NCBI GenBank assembly: GCA_018660465.1 | Contig: JABJKH010000089.1 | Location: forward strand, 146,017-210,016 | Reading direction: 5' to 3' | Length of the DNA stretch: 64,000 nucleotides | Origin: Rhodospirillaceae bacterium | GTDB taxonomy: Bacteria; Pseudomonadota; Alphaproteobacteria; Rhodospirillales; JABJKH01 | Shown: piece by piece, positions 27,836 to 36,461 of the stretch | Numbering within the stretch: the first letter of the stretch is position 1 | How the letters are laid out: each line of letters starts with the position of its first letter | Made by a program: the position numbers and the translations under genes | The notes under the pieces: model-generated | The model's database searches: none | Told to the model about the DNA's origin: nothing | The model's input: the letters and a program-made list of their open reading frames with translations, nothing else

Positions 27836-28141
27836 ATGGTTACTGCTAGAAACCCCGCGACCAAGCGCGGCCAAGAAAGGGATGAGGTTTCCCTCAAGGC
27901 CGAACTGACCTTCCAAGGCCAGAGCGTTAAGGGCGATGTCATGAATATCTCCATTGGCGGGGCTCAAGTGCGGGTTAAGGATGAATTCGGACCGGACGGC
28001 TTACTCCTTCTCGATCTCGGTCAATTCGGCTCCCTTCCTTGCCGTGTCGCCTGGGCCAACAAACAACTCTACGGTCTGGAATTCGTCGGTGATCAAAATG
28101 ATATCGGCGAAACGCTCATGGCGTTGGCATCCTTCGCCTAA
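27836..28141 (+). CDS. PilZ domain protein
   Basis: A 101-residue protein consisting of one PilZ domain. The cyclic-di-GMP motif has the N-terminal Arg-containing stretch (RGQERDEVSLKAEL) and the D/N-x-S-x-x-G box NISIGGAQVRV; the RxxxR arm is R(GQE)R rather than the RxxxR consensus, so binding is uncertain. PilZ domain proteins relay the second messenger to motility, polysaccharide or other outputs. It follows der by 100 bases and is convergent with the PrpF-like gene. Confidence 0.82.
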   Translation: MVTARNPATKRGQERDEVSLKAELTFQGQSVKGDVMNISIGGAQVRVKDEFGPDGLLLLDLGQFGSLPCRVAWANKQLYGLEFVGDQNDIGETLMALASFA

Positions 28142-28153
28142 AGCATATTTCGA

Positions 28154-29305
28154 TTATACCGGGTAGACCCATCCTTCCATCAAACGTCGTTGCGTTCGAT
28201 AGACAGTGACGTGTTCTGCGTGCCAGGTTCCGTCTTTCAATCGGCCGACGTCCGCTTGTACCGGCAGGACACCGGACGGGTTGCCGATGCGGGTTCCATT
28301 TTTATCTCCTTGAGATGTCGCCATACAATGCTGGGCCACACGATGCGGAATCGAGCCCTCAATTTGGCATGCCGTCGCAAGGCACATGGACGTTGTCAGC
28401 GTAACCGCGCGATGAATGCGACCCATGGAAACTACACGAACCATAATATCGTGCTGGGCCGGATGGATGGTCTCTCCGGTCAGTGTCTTAAATTTCTCAG
28501 GCGCCGCAACCAAGGCAATCTTCGGACTGCCGAGGCCGACGTCCTCTGGTCGGTCCGCCATCCCCATCTGCACGCCGCCAAGTCTTCGAATTTCATCGAG
28601 TTTCGCCATAAATTCTTTGTCTGCTTCAAGCGCGTCAGGCTGCTCTGTCGCGTCGCGGCCAACGGCGTTCGCATCGATAAAGATAATCGCGTTGGTCGCA
28701 TCGACGAACGAGGCTTCGATCACGCCGAGGCCTGGAACTGTCAGCTCATCAACTGTCGCACCAGAAGGTAATAAATTGCCCGTTACGGCGCCCCCAGGGT
28801 CCAAAAAATCAAGTTTGATCTTCGCCCCCGTGCCTGCGACGCCGGGAATTTCGAAGCTGCCCGTTTCCACTGCCTGCCCGTCCTCGACATTAAAGCACGC
28901 GTGGTAGATCTTACTGGTATTTGTATTGTAGACCCGAACTCGAGCCTCTCCATCGACCGGTTCCACCAGTCTTTCATCAACGGCAAACGGCCCCACGGCA
29001 GATGAAAGATTGCCACAGGTATTGGTGTAAACGACTTCGGGCCGATCGACGGCAACTTGCGCGAAGGTAAAATCAATATCGGCGTCTTCGCGCGCGGATG
29101 ACTCGATGATTACCGCCTTGGATAACGAAGAAATTCCACCCCCCATGCCGTTGAGTTGCCGCTGGTAGGGATCGGGACTGCCAATGACATTTAGAAAGAC
29201 AGAATCTCTTACCGGCCCCGGATCAGGAAGATCGCGGCCATGAAAGAAAACACCCTTGCTTGTGCCACCGCGAATAAACACGGCAGGAATACGATGTCGG
29301 GACAC
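28154..29305 (-). CDS. PrpF/4-oxalomesaconate tautomerase-like isomerase
   Basis: A 383-residue protein of the PrpF family (diaminopimelate-epimerase fold). The N-terminal signature RIPAVFIRGGTSKGVFF is diagnostic, and TNTCGNLSSAVGPFAV carries one catalytic-type Cys. PrpF isomerises methylaconitate double bonds; others in the family (GalD) act on oxalomesaconate. No prpBCD or gallate genes are near, so the substrate is open. The start is the GTG giving MSRHRIP, with AGGAG eight bases upstream; the longer frame adds ten residues. It is divergent from the adjacent SDR, sharing a spacer of about 90 bases. Confidence 0.88.
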   Translation of the reverse strand: MSRHRIPAVFIRGGTSKGVFFHGRDLPDPGPVRDSVFLNVIGSPDPYQRQLNGMGGGISSLSKAVIIESSAREDADIDFTFAQVAVDRPEVVYTNTCGNLSSAVGPFAVDERLVEPVDGEARVRVYNTNTSKIYHACFNVEDGQAVETGSFEIPGVAGTGAKIKLDFLDPGGAVTGNLLPSGATVDELTVPGLGVIEASFVDATNAIIFIDANAVGRDATEQPDALEADKEFMAKLDEIRRLGGVQMGMADRPEDVGLGSPKIALVAAPEKFKTLTGETIHPAQHDIMVRVVSMGRIHRAVTLTTSMCLATACQIEGSIPHRVAQHCMATSQGDKNGTRIGNPSGVLPVQADVGRLKDGTWHAEHVTVYRTQRRLMEGWVYPV

Positions 29306-29397
29306 GGCCTTAACTCCTAAGCTGCGACGTTGCATACAATCCTGATTTTGTCCTGTAGTCTAATTTTTTACAACTCGGAGGATTGGGAGGAGACGGT

Positions 29398-30159
29398 TTG
29401 TCTGAACAACAAGTACAACCGCTGTTAGGGAAAGTCGCTTTAATAACCGGCGCCGCCCGACGTGCGGGCCGCGCCACTGCCCTTAAGCTCGCTGCCGATG
29501 GCGCTGCTATCGCCATCAATACACGACGTTCAGCCGATGAGGCGGCCTTGGTTAAAGAGGAGATTCAAGCCCTGGGGGGAAAAGCAGAGGTATACATTTG
29601 CGATGTCACCGATGAGACCGCCGTCAGTGATATGGTGGCCGCCATAGCCAAAGACTTCGGCGGCGTGGATATCTTGGTGAACAACGCAGCCGACCGCGGG
29701 CGCTGCCCCACCCTGGAAATGAGCTTTACCGAGTGGCGGCGGGTTCTAGATATTATTTTAGACGGAACGTTCCTTTGCTCCCGCGCCGTACTGCCGCATA
29801 TGGTGGACCAGGGTTGGGGCCGGATCGTGAATGTTGGCGGCGATGGCAATTCAGCAGGATTTGCTGAGCGTATCCATGTCCATGCCGGAAAAGGAGGACT
29901 GGAAGCGATGAGCCGAAGCCTATCGAGCGAGTTCGCTGGGCAAGGCATCACCGTAAATACAGTTTCCCCCGCGCGCATCGGGGGCGAACGGTCCAGCACA
30001 TCCGGCCCCCTGCCCCGCAATGCCGTCGGCATGCCGCCCGTTGGATTTGAAGGTGAACCCGCCGATGTCGCCAACATGATCCGGTATCTCTGCCAGCCAG
30101 AAGCGCGCTACATCACCGGTCAGACCCTTCGCATCAACGGGGGCTTGGTCCTCAGCTAA
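29398..30159 (+). CDS. SDR-fold protein lacking catalytic Ser and Tyr
   Basis: A 253-residue SDR-family protein. The nucleotide motif TGAARRAGRATALKLA and NNAADRG are intact, and the C-terminus ARYITGQTLRINGGLVLS is FabG-like. Aligned without gaps to FabG of this window, the catalytic region VNVGGDGNSAGFAERIHVHAGK has Gly at the catalytic Ser position and Val at the Tyr position, while the Lys is kept. It may therefore be a non-classical reductase, use His as acid, or be a binding protein. The start is TTG with GGAGGAG upstream; a TTG five codons earlier overlaps that site. It is convergent with the AOR operon. Confidence 0.85.
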   Translation: MSEQQVQPLLGKVALITGAARRAGRATALKLAADGAAIAINTRRSADEAALVKEEIQALGGKAEVYICDVTDETAVSDMVAAIAKDFGGVDILVNNAADRGRCPTLEMSFTEWRRVLDIILDGTFLCSRAVLPHMVDQGWGRIVNVGGDGNSAGFAERIHVHAGKGGLEAMSRSLSSEFAGQGITVNTVSPARIGGERSSTSGPLPRNAVGMPPVGFEGEPADVANMIRYLCQPEARYITGQTLRINGGLVLS

Positions 30160-30162
30160 ATT

Positions 30163-30456
30163 TTACCCTCCACCCTTTCGAAAATATTGATCGAAACGGT
30201 CGAGGGCCATTTGTAAATCTTCGGTGGCATAGCCTGAGAACGTCAAGGTGACGTTGGTTACAGGAACGACCATGGCCGCGATGCGCCGCTGTGATTCTAT
30301 TGAAAGTTTTATTGTTAGTCGCTGATCATCTTGTTTTAGAAGGACCGTATTTCCCTGCCGTTCGAATTCGGTTGAGCCGAGGGCGCGGGGCAAAATTCGA
30401 AAGAAATCTTGGTGGCTGATTCCCATCTCTTTATTGATCGTGACGTCGTCACTCAC
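30163..30456 (-). CDS. unknown small protein of the AOR operon
   Basis: A 97-residue protein, start GTG giving MSDDVTINKEMGISHQDF, three bases after the MoaD-like stop and with AGGTGGA upstream. An ATG nine codons earlier would overlap the MoaD-like gene. No family is recognised. The sequence is mixed alpha/beta with no Cys and ends FDQYFRKGGG. Its final triple Gly resembles a tail suited to adenylation or conjugation, but this may be chance. Its place as last gene in the operon suggests a role in cofactor insertion or enzyme assembly. Confidence 0.7.
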   Translation of the reverse strand: MSDDVTINKEMGISHQDFFRILPRALGSTEFERQGNTVLLKQDDQRLTIKLSIESQRRIAAMVVPVTNVTLTFSGYATEDLQMALDRFDQYFRKGGG

Positions 30457-30458
30457 GG

Positions 30459-30710
30459 CTATCCACCTGCGACCGGCGGCCATACGGCCAAGGCATCACC
30501 ATCCTTAAGCGCGTGGGTATCGCGGGCACTGGGTTCGACATAAACACCGTTGACGAGTACCAGATGGCAGACTTCAGCTGGAACGCCAAGCCCCGCCAGG
30601 ACATTGGCGATCACGGCATCTTGCTCCACCTCAATTTCCAATTGGTTTTCCTTGGCCGATGGCGGCAGGTACTTGCCTAACAAGGCGAAAAGCTTAACCG
30701 TGATCTTCAT
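30459..30710 (-). CDS. MoaD/ThiS-family sulfur carrier protein
   Basis: An 83-residue ubiquitin-fold protein ending in the required Gly-Gly (PPVAGG). It has MKITVKLFALLGKYLPP at the start and the LKDGDALAVWPPVAGG end of MoaD-like proteins. MoaD carries sulfur as thiocarboxylate to make the dithiolene of molybdopterin. Being inside an AOR operon it likely serves the tungstopterin of that enzyme. The start is 9 bases after the FAD subunit stop. Confidence 0.88.
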   Translation of the reverse strand: MKITVKLFALLGKYLPPSAKENQLEIEVEQDAVIANVLAGLGVPAEVCHLVLVNGVYVEPSARDTHALKDGDALAVWPPVAGG

Positions 30711-30719
30711 GCTTAATAT

Positions 30720-31952
30720 TCAGGCCAAAAGCGCGACGAAGGCATCCATGACGCGGTTGGGATCGGCAATTAGACGTTGCTTCCAGTCCCCTAAGCGAGT
30801 CTGTGACTGAATCAGCCCACGCATGACGCCGATATTTTCAGTTCGACCTAGGCACAGGGCACCAACCAGGATATCTCCCTCAAACGCCAATCGCGTGTAT
30901 CTAAATGCGTTCTCATCCACAAGCTCCGCCGCATCAGCCCCGTCCCATTCCCCAAACGAACAGGACACCAGGCCAACCGTATCGAGCACATTCATGATCA
31001 AGCTGCCTTTGTAGGCTGCGGGCCGCCCTGCCATATTCAAAGCAGCAATCCGCCCATGTTCAGCAGCAGTCGGTTGGATGGCGTGGACGTTCCAGCCACC
31101 AGTGGAAAAATCCGGTCCTTGGGCGGCATCCCCTGCTGCAAAGACACTCTCCACGTTGGAGCGGAGGTTTTCATCGACAACCACGCCTTGGTCTACCTTG
31201 ACGCCGCTGCCGTCCAAAAATTCAGTGTTGGATTTTACGCCCGTCGCCACCACGGTCAGGTTCGCTTTGATTTTCTCTCCGTCTTCCAAGACCACCCAAT
31301 TACCTTCGCCATCGGCTAACGGCTCCAACGCCGTGACCCGTGACGATGTCAGAACCCGAATGCCTTTTCCTTCGCACCAGCGTTTGATCATGTTGGCACC
31401 GGTCTCATTCATCATCCGCGGCAGCACCCGATCCTCAGCCTCAACCACAGTCAGGTTGACGCCACGGGATGCCAAGGCTTCCATAATAATGCAGCCAATA
31501 AAGCCCGCCCCCATCAGCACCACATCCGCGCCTGACGGTGTGTGGTCCATGATCTTTCGCGCATCCGCCATGGTCCAACAGTGACAGACATGCTTCCCGT
31601 CCAATCCTGGAATGTCTGGTTTGATGGCACTAGCCCCAGTCGCGACCAAAAGCATATCGAACGCCATGGTGTCGCCGTTGGATAACGTAATTTGACCGGT
31701 ATCGGGTGCGACAGACTTTGCGCCCGCATAATGGAATTCAATCCCAAGATCGGTAAAATTAGTGCCGGAACGGCGCAGTAATGTCCCGGCTTCATTGACT
31801 TGACCGGTCAGCAGGTACGGCAAGGCCATGCGGGCATAAGGCGGTTCAGGTTCCGCACTCAGCAGCGCGATTTCGCTGTCTGGATCGGCACTGTGTAATG
31901 TCTCAGCCGCAATCAACCCTGCCGGTCCGGTGCCCGCTATGACGTAGCGCAC
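30720..31952 (-). CDS. FAD-dependent NAD(P)H oxidoreductase subunit of AOR
   Basis: A 410-residue flavoprotein of the pyridine nucleotide-disulfide reductase class. It starts MRYVIAGTGPAGLIAAETL at a GTG four bases beyond the AOR stop, with AGGG in the stop region; the longer frame overlaps AOR and is not conserved. It has the FAD motif at 5-11, the NAD motif VVLMGAGFIGCIIMEAL about 145-161, and VFAAGDAAQG of the second FAD motif. There is no CxxC redox pair. The operon order ferredoxin-AOR-flavoprotein matches the three-subunit AorABC of Aromatoleum, in which this subunit exchanges electrons with NAD. Confidence 0.88.
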   Translation of the reverse strand: MRYVIAGTGPAGLIAAETLHSADPDSEIALLSAEPEPPYARMALPYLLTGQVNEAGTLLRRSGTNFTDLGIEFHYAGAKSVAPDTGQITLSNGDTMAFDMLLVATGASAIKPDIPGLDGKHVCHCWTMADARKIMDHTPSGADVVLMGAGFIGCIIMEALASRGVNLTVVEAEDRVLPRMMNETGANMIKRWCEGKGIRVLTSSRVTALEPLADGEGNWVVLEDGEKIKANLTVVATGVKSNTEFLDGSGVKVDQGVVVDENLRSNVESVFAAGDAAQGPDFSTGGWNVHAIQPTAAEHGRIAALNMAGRPAAYKGSLIMNVLDTVGLVSCSFGEWDGADAAELVDENAFRYTRLAFEGDILVGALCLGRTENIGVMRGLIQSQTRLGDWKQRLIADPNRVMDAFVALLA

Positions 31953-31956
31953 GACC

Positions 31957-33804
31957 CTAGAGACCAAGCCTGGAAATGGTCTCGTTGGACGGTATACCAT
32001 CCGCAGTCCATCCCCGAAGCTCATAATATTCAGGCAACATCTGCTCCAGTCCGCTGGTCAGGCCTTCCGCTGGACCTGTTTTGGCCGCGTCCTTTAACAA
32101 GCGCTTGGGCAAGGTATCGTCCTTGCCCGTAAAACCTGCCGCCAAATTGAACTGACGTTCCAGGTTCCAAACCCTCTCACCGACTTCCATCAAATTCTCG
32201 ACGCTCCAGTCACCTTCACAGGCGGCGTCAATCTGCGGCGCGATGTCATCCATGGACCAAGCGAAGGTCGTGAAGACGCAAAGCCCGGCTGAATCCACCA
32301 CGGCAGTCGCGTCCTGGAACGCTTTAACCAACCCGGCTTTGCCTTCGGTTACCAAGGGATCAGTCTTCTCCGGGATACCAAGAACCTCAGACGCGACCGT
32401 ATAGCTTCTCAGGTGACAGGCCCCGCGATTGGATGTCGCGTAGGTCAGGCCCATGCCTTGAATGCCACGTGAATCATAGGCCGGGAATTCTTGTCCCTTC
32501 ACACTCATGGACAGTTCAGGTTTACCGTATTTCTCACACAACAACTTGGACCCCAAACCAATTTCAGCACCAAAGCCCTCGCCCTTTCCAGTGAGTTCGA
32601 CCAAATCGGTCAGCGCCTTGGCCGAGCCGAATTTGAGTTCCAGTCCGTTGGTTTCCTTGGTGGTAATCACACCGTCCTCGAACAATTCCATCGCCGCGCC
32701 GACTGTTGCGCCGAACGAAATCGGATCAATGCCTTGTTCGTTGCATATGAAGTTGGCAAACGTCAGCGCATCCAGATCCTCAACGCCCGTCGCCGCCCCC
32801 AAAGCCCAAGCCGCTTCGTATTCCAAACCACCTGAGGCCTTCTGATATTCTGGCCTGTCTTTTACCGTGTAGTGGGTTCGATCCACCGTTGAAATGCGAC
32901 CGCAAGCAATGGTGCAGGCAAAACAGGCTGCATTGGTGACCAAGTTCGCCTTGCTGTCACTGGCACGCGGCTCAGCCATTGCTTCGGCGCTGATCTTACC
33001 CGCGCCCTCAAATTTAACATCGCGATGATTGCGGGTCGGTAGGGCGCCGGTCTCATTGATCACGTTCATCAGCACTTGGGTGCCCATGGCGGGGAGCCCT
33101 TGGCCCGTCACAGGGTTGTCGGCCAATACCTGTTTCCCCGCAGCTGCTGCGTCCATGAAGGCAGCAGGATCATCAACACTAACACCTAACGTGCCGCGAA
33201 TCGCCACGGCCTTCAGGTTCTTAGAGCCCATGACCGTTCCGACGCCGGAACGACCTGCTGCCCTGTCCATGTCATTGACAACACAGGCGAATTTGACGCC
33301 CTTTTCGCCAGAAATTCCGATTGAGGCGACGCGGAGCATTGGGTCCTGGTGCTTGGCCTTGATGCCTTCTTCGGTATCCCAGACCGATGTGCCCCAATAT
33401 TCAGCTGCATCGATCAACTCTGCATCGTCGTTTTGTATCAACAGATAGACTGGGCTCTTCGCCTTGCCTTCGAAGATAATCATGTCCCAGCCGGCGTTCT
33501 TCATTTCGTTGCCGAAGAACCCACCAGAGTTAGAGCACGCAATCGCCCCGGTCAGCGCTCCTTTGGTGATGACCGAATACCGCCCTGCTGTGGAGGCCGT
33601 GGTGCCAGTCAACGGTCCCGTCGCCATGATTAGCTTGTTGTCGGGCGATAGTGCATCGACCTTGGGGTCGACTTCTTCAACGAAGTATTTCGTCGCCAGT
33701 CCCCGCTGCCCCAAATATTTAGCAGCCCAGTCGTTGTTGAGGGGTTCAGAAGCACATGTGCCTTTACTAAGATTGACCCTGAGAATTTTTTGTGTCCATG
33801 CCAT
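31957..33804 (-). CDS. aldehyde:ferredoxin oxidoreductase, tungsten-type catalytic subunit
   Basis: A 615-residue member of the AOR family, which oxidises aldehydes to acids, or reverses this, with a tungsten or molybdenum bis-pterin and one [4Fe-4S] cluster. The N-terminal domain motif RVNLSKGT and AGRYSVITKGALTGAIACSNSGG are typical. The cluster ligands are Cys294, Cys297, Cys301 (ACFACTIACG) and Cys509 (DSAGLCVF). The RGIQGMGLTYATSNRGACHLR block binds pterin. AOR-type enzymes are best known in anaerobes and archaea; here metal cannot be told from sequence. GGGAGGGA precedes the ATG. Confidence 0.94.
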   Translation of the reverse strand: MAWTQKILRVNLSKGTCASEPLNNDWAAKYLGQRGLATKYFVEEVDPKVDALSPDNKLIMATGPLTGTTASTAGRYSVITKGALTGAIACSNSGGFFGNEMKNAGWDMIIFEGKAKSPVYLLIQNDDAELIDAAEYWGTSVWDTEEGIKAKHQDPMLRVASIGISGEKGVKFACVVNDMDRAAGRSGVGTVMGSKNLKAVAIRGTLGVSVDDPAAFMDAAAAGKQVLADNPVTGQGLPAMGTQVLMNVINETGALPTRNHRDVKFEGAGKISAEAMAEPRASDSKANLVTNAACFACTIACGRISTVDRTHYTVKDRPEYQKASGGLEYEAAWALGAATGVEDLDALTFANFICNEQGIDPISFGATVGAAMELFEDGVITTKETNGLELKFGSAKALTDLVELTGKGEGFGAEIGLGSKLLCEKYGKPELSMSVKGQEFPAYDSRGIQGMGLTYATSNRGACHLRSYTVASEVLGIPEKTDPLVTEGKAGLVKAFQDATAVVDSAGLCVFTTFAWSMDDIAPQIDAACEGDWSVENLMEVGERVWNLERQFNLAAGFTGKDDTLPKRLLKDAAKTGPAEGLTSGLEQMLPEYYELRGWTADGIPSNETISRLGL

Positions 33805-33817
33805 GATCTATCCCTCC

Positions 33818-34297
33818 CTATGCTTGTGCCGACTGGGCGGCGTCTGTTTTCGTCGCCCACTGGCGCATTCGATCCAATCCCGTCTCATCGGCGTTAATGA
33901 ACGTAATCGCCTGGGTCGGGCAGGCCTTCGCACAGGCCGGATCACCGCCACACAGATCACATTTGATGACTTTGCCGGTGGATTGGTTGTAATTCACCGT
34001 GCCGAACGGGCAGGCAATGGTGCAGACCTTGCAGCCAACGCACAGCGGGTCGCTGACTTCCATGGCACCCGTATCAGGATTTTTGGAAATCGCCGCCACA
34101 GGACAGGCCTGCATGCACCAGGCCTCGGCACACTGGGTGCAGGTATAGGGAACGACGCGCCCTTGATCATGGAAGCGGAAGACTCTGATCCGAGACTTCG
34201 CCACATTGAACACACCTTCATTTTCATAGCTGCATGCCAGTTCGCACTGCACGCAGCCGGTACACTTGTCCGGATCGATATGAAGTGATTTAAGCAT
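33818..34297 (-). CDS. four-cluster ferredoxin subunit of the AOR complex
   Basis: A 159-residue polyferredoxin of the HycB/DmsB/AorA type. Sixteen Cys in four sets (12,15,18,22; 53,56,61,65; 86,89,92,96; 113,116,122,126) fit four [4Fe-4S] clusters. It is 13 bases upstream of AOR and first in the operon, with GGAGGGA before its ATG. In the Aromatoleum enzyme the matching subunit polymerises into an electron-conducting chain; whether this one does so is not visible. No Tat signal is present, so the complex is cytoplasmic. Confidence 0.92.
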   Translation of the reverse strand: MLKSLHIDPDKCTGCVQCELACSYENEGVFNVAKSRIRVFRFHDQGRVVPYTCTQCAEAWCMQACPVAAISKNPDTGAMEVSDPLCVGCKVCTIACPFGTVNYNQSTGKVIKCDLCGGDPACAKACPTQAITFINADETGLDRMRQWATKTDAAQSAQA

Positions 34298-34405
34298 CGC
34301 GAATCCCTCCCCAAAGTTTTGGCCAACCGTGTATTTTGCTTAGGCCTAGTTGACACCCAATCGCTGAATCGGTGCAACTGTTTTATTAGGGAGAGGAAGG
34401 AGCAA

Positions 34406-34996
34406 TTAGTACCCTTGAGGATAATCCTCGTATTCTTTCACGAATACCTGAAGTCGGCGCGTCCAAGCGTCCAAGTTTACGAGCAACGAAGAGACGTTGT
34501 CTAAAACGTGTTGGTCCGTCGGACGACCGTCATCGTCGAAGTTAGTTTCCCGTAAGCGGACGGCAACTTCAGGCTTGTTCATCACGTGCGAATTGGTAAA
34601 GACGAATACTTGGCGAAGGTGTTGCTGCGCCCGGCCTGCACCTGCGCCACCGCCGACACCCATGATCGCCACCGGCATATCGTCCAACGGGGACGGCTTT
34701 TTTCGAGAAGCCCAATCAATGGCGTTCTTAAACGGTGGTGTAATCGACCAATTATATTCCGGGCACGCTATCAAAAGCGCATCAGCTTTTTCCAGCGCTT
34801 CGGCCAGACGTTCGACCGATGGCGGAAAACCGTCGTCTTCGACATCTTGGTTATAAAGCGGGATGTCGGATATATCGAAGATATCAAGAGTCATCTCTTC
34901 CGGCACCAATCCCTGGGCCGTGCGTAAAAGTGCTGAGTTCTTTGATGCCTTGCGGAGGCTTCCGGAAATTCCAAGTACGTTCAGTATGCTGCTCAT
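34406..34996 (-). CDS. NADPH-dependent FMN reductase
   Basis: A 196-residue flavodoxin-fold reductase. The FMN phosphate motif is GSLRKASKNSALLR (about residues 11-24), and PEYNWSITPPFKNAIDWASR (about 79-98) and the glycine-rich GVGGGAGAGRAQQHLRQVF are family marks. It belongs to the group that reduces quinones, chromate or azo dyes in vitro. It lies upstream of and co-directional with the AOR operon, 108 bases away, so linkage is possible but not shown. Confidence 0.9.
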   Translation of the reverse strand: MSSILNVLGISGSLRKASKNSALLRTAQGLVPEEMTLDIFDISDIPLYNQDVEDDGFPPSVERLAEALEKADALLIACPEYNWSITPPFKNAIDWASRKKPSPLDDMPVAIMGVGGGAGAGRAQQHLRQVFVFTNSHVMNKPEVAVRLRETNFDDDGRPTDQHVLDNVSSLLVNLDAWTRRLQVFVKEYEDYPQGY

Positions 34997-35105
34997 GGTC
35001 GTCCGTTCAATTTGGTAAGGTGTATAAGGCGTTGGGCGCAGAACATCCCCTTTATTTCCACCAATTTCAATGACTAATTTTTATAAACAATAAGACCTAG
35101 CCCTC

Positions 35106-35651
35106 TCACTCCCAGGTCAGCCACAACAGAGTATCCAAATCCGTTATCGACTTGATTGTTTTGGGCGGCGGGCTTGATTTTGGTCCAATATGGCCGATCC
35201 GCCGCGGAACATCGATTTTGCCGACAGGCGGAACTTTCCAGCCAATTTCCCAAGTGATCTTGGGGAAGTTCAGAAAATTGGTATAAGGCACAACATAGAT
35301 GGTCAGTGGCTTAGTGGACTGATTAACCACGACAGTGCCCTTCCAACCGCCCGCATCAGGTCGGGTAATTTTAACGACCTTACCATTCTTAAAAGTGAAG
35401 GTACCGCCGCGAAAGTCCGCCACGGTCCGCCATTTGATCTCGTCTCCGTCTTCCTCGAGTATGGTCACAAAGAAAGACAGCGCGGATTTTTTGGCATTCA
35501 TCACGGGCAAACCGACGAGCGGTGCGATAACTCCAGCGACAATCAATATTCGCAGCCCACGGAAATAAAGTCCTGCCACGACCAACATTCCGCCGATGAC
35601 CCATAGCCCGGTATCCATATAGTCGGCAAAAAACATTCCCTGGTTCAGCAT
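35106..35651 (-). CDS. membrane protein of unknown function
   Basis: A 181-residue protein with two hydrophobic segments in the first 52 residues (TGLWVIGGMLVVAGLYF and ILIVAGVIAPLVGLPV), followed by a likely periplasmic beta-rich domain (FRGGTFTFKNGKVVKITRPDAGGW, TKPLTIYVVPYTNFLNFPKITWE) and a Pro-rich C-terminus. I do not recognise a family. It is divergent from the phosphatase gene and just downstream of the FMN reductase on the same strand direction, not obviously in an operon. Confidence 0.65.
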   Translation of the reverse strand: MLNQGMFFADYMDTGLWVIGGMLVVAGLYFRGLRILIVAGVIAPLVGLPVMNAKKSALSFFVTILEEDGDEIKWRTVADFRGGTFTFKNGKVVKITRPDAGGWKGTVVVNQSTKPLTIYVVPYTNFLNFPKITWEIGWKVPPVGKIDVPRRIGHIGPKSSPPPKTIKSITDLDTLLWLTWE

Positions 35652-35771
35652 GACTTGCTCTCCTCCACTTTCGGCTCCCCTTTGTCTTTACCACTTTACC
35701 CTGAAATAGACTTCACAAAGCTACCCTTGTTTTGTCATTGCCAAGTTCGTTGTGATGGGACACAAGGCACC

Positions 35772-36326
35772 ATGCTTCAAAAAACGCCTTTTTACTTCCT
35801 ACGCCACGGACAAACCGATTGGAACCTGGAACACCGCTGCCAAGGGCAAACTGATGTTCCCTTGAACGCGACCGGCATTGGTCAGGCGGGTGATGCAAAA
35901 GCGCGCCTGACGGACATTCCGATAGCGACCATTTGTTGCAGTCCGCTGGGTCGAGCCCGACAAACGGCAGAAATCGTCAATGAAGCCTTAAACTGCCGGT
36001 TCGTGGTGATTGACGGTTTACAGGAATGTCGGTTCGGCGAGGCCGAAGGCAAGCTGATTACCCATGAAACTTATCACAAATTGATCAGAAGCGCTGGGAC
36101 AACTGGTGGAGAGATATTCGAGGACTTCGTTGAACGTGCGATTGCAGGCCTGAACCAAGCCATCGTCGAGCCTGGCCCTGTTTTGGTTGTTGCCCATGGC
36201 GGCATCTTCAATGCCTTACAATTTCATGTTGGCCTTGATTACGACGGAGACATCAAAAACTGTGTGCCCGTCCGCTTCGAACCCCCAACCAATAAGAACA
36301 ATGTGTGGAAGATGATTTCGGTGTAA
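35772..36326 (+). CDS. histidine phosphatase family protein
   Basis: A 184-residue member of the phosphoglycerate-mutase-like superfamily. The phospho-acceptor His is in FYFLRHGQTDWN near residue 10; the second catalytic part is LVVAHGGIFNAL near the C-terminus; a conserved Arg is in SPLGRARQTAEIV. The ATG at 35772 gives the standard family N-terminus; the open frame continues 39 codons upstream without conserved sequence. Substrates of such proteins range from sugar phosphates to alpha-ribazole phosphate, so no specific name is given. Confidence 0.87.
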   Translation: MLQKTPFYFLRHGQTDWNLEHRCQGQTDVPLNATGIGQAGDAKARLTDIPIATICCSPLGRARQTAEIVNEALNCRFVVIDGLQECRFGEAEGKLITHETYHKLIRSAGTTGGEIFEDFVERAIAGLNQAIVEPGPVLVVAHGGIFNALQFHVGLDYDGDIKNCVPVRFEPPTNKNNVWKMISV

Positions 36327-36342
36327 ACCTCCATATTGGCAA

Positions 36343-36370
36343 ATATTGATCACGCGAGAGTGATTAATAT
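36343..36370. promoter_or_regulatory. imperfect palindrome upstream of the RND pump gene
   Basis: ATATTGATCAC and GTGATTAATAT are inverted with one mismatch and a 6-base spacer. The 28-base dyad lies 17 bases after the phosphatase stop and 92 before the RND start. It has the size of a regulator operator (for example TetR or MarR type) controlling the pump; it lacks a T run, so a terminator is less likely. Confidence 0.4.
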
Positions 36371-36461
36371 ACATTTCCAACTAAAGTAGATTTTTATTGC
36401 GGACAAAGTTAAAATAGACGAATAATTTTCTGGGGAATCAGACAAATAGGCGTTTTAAGCC

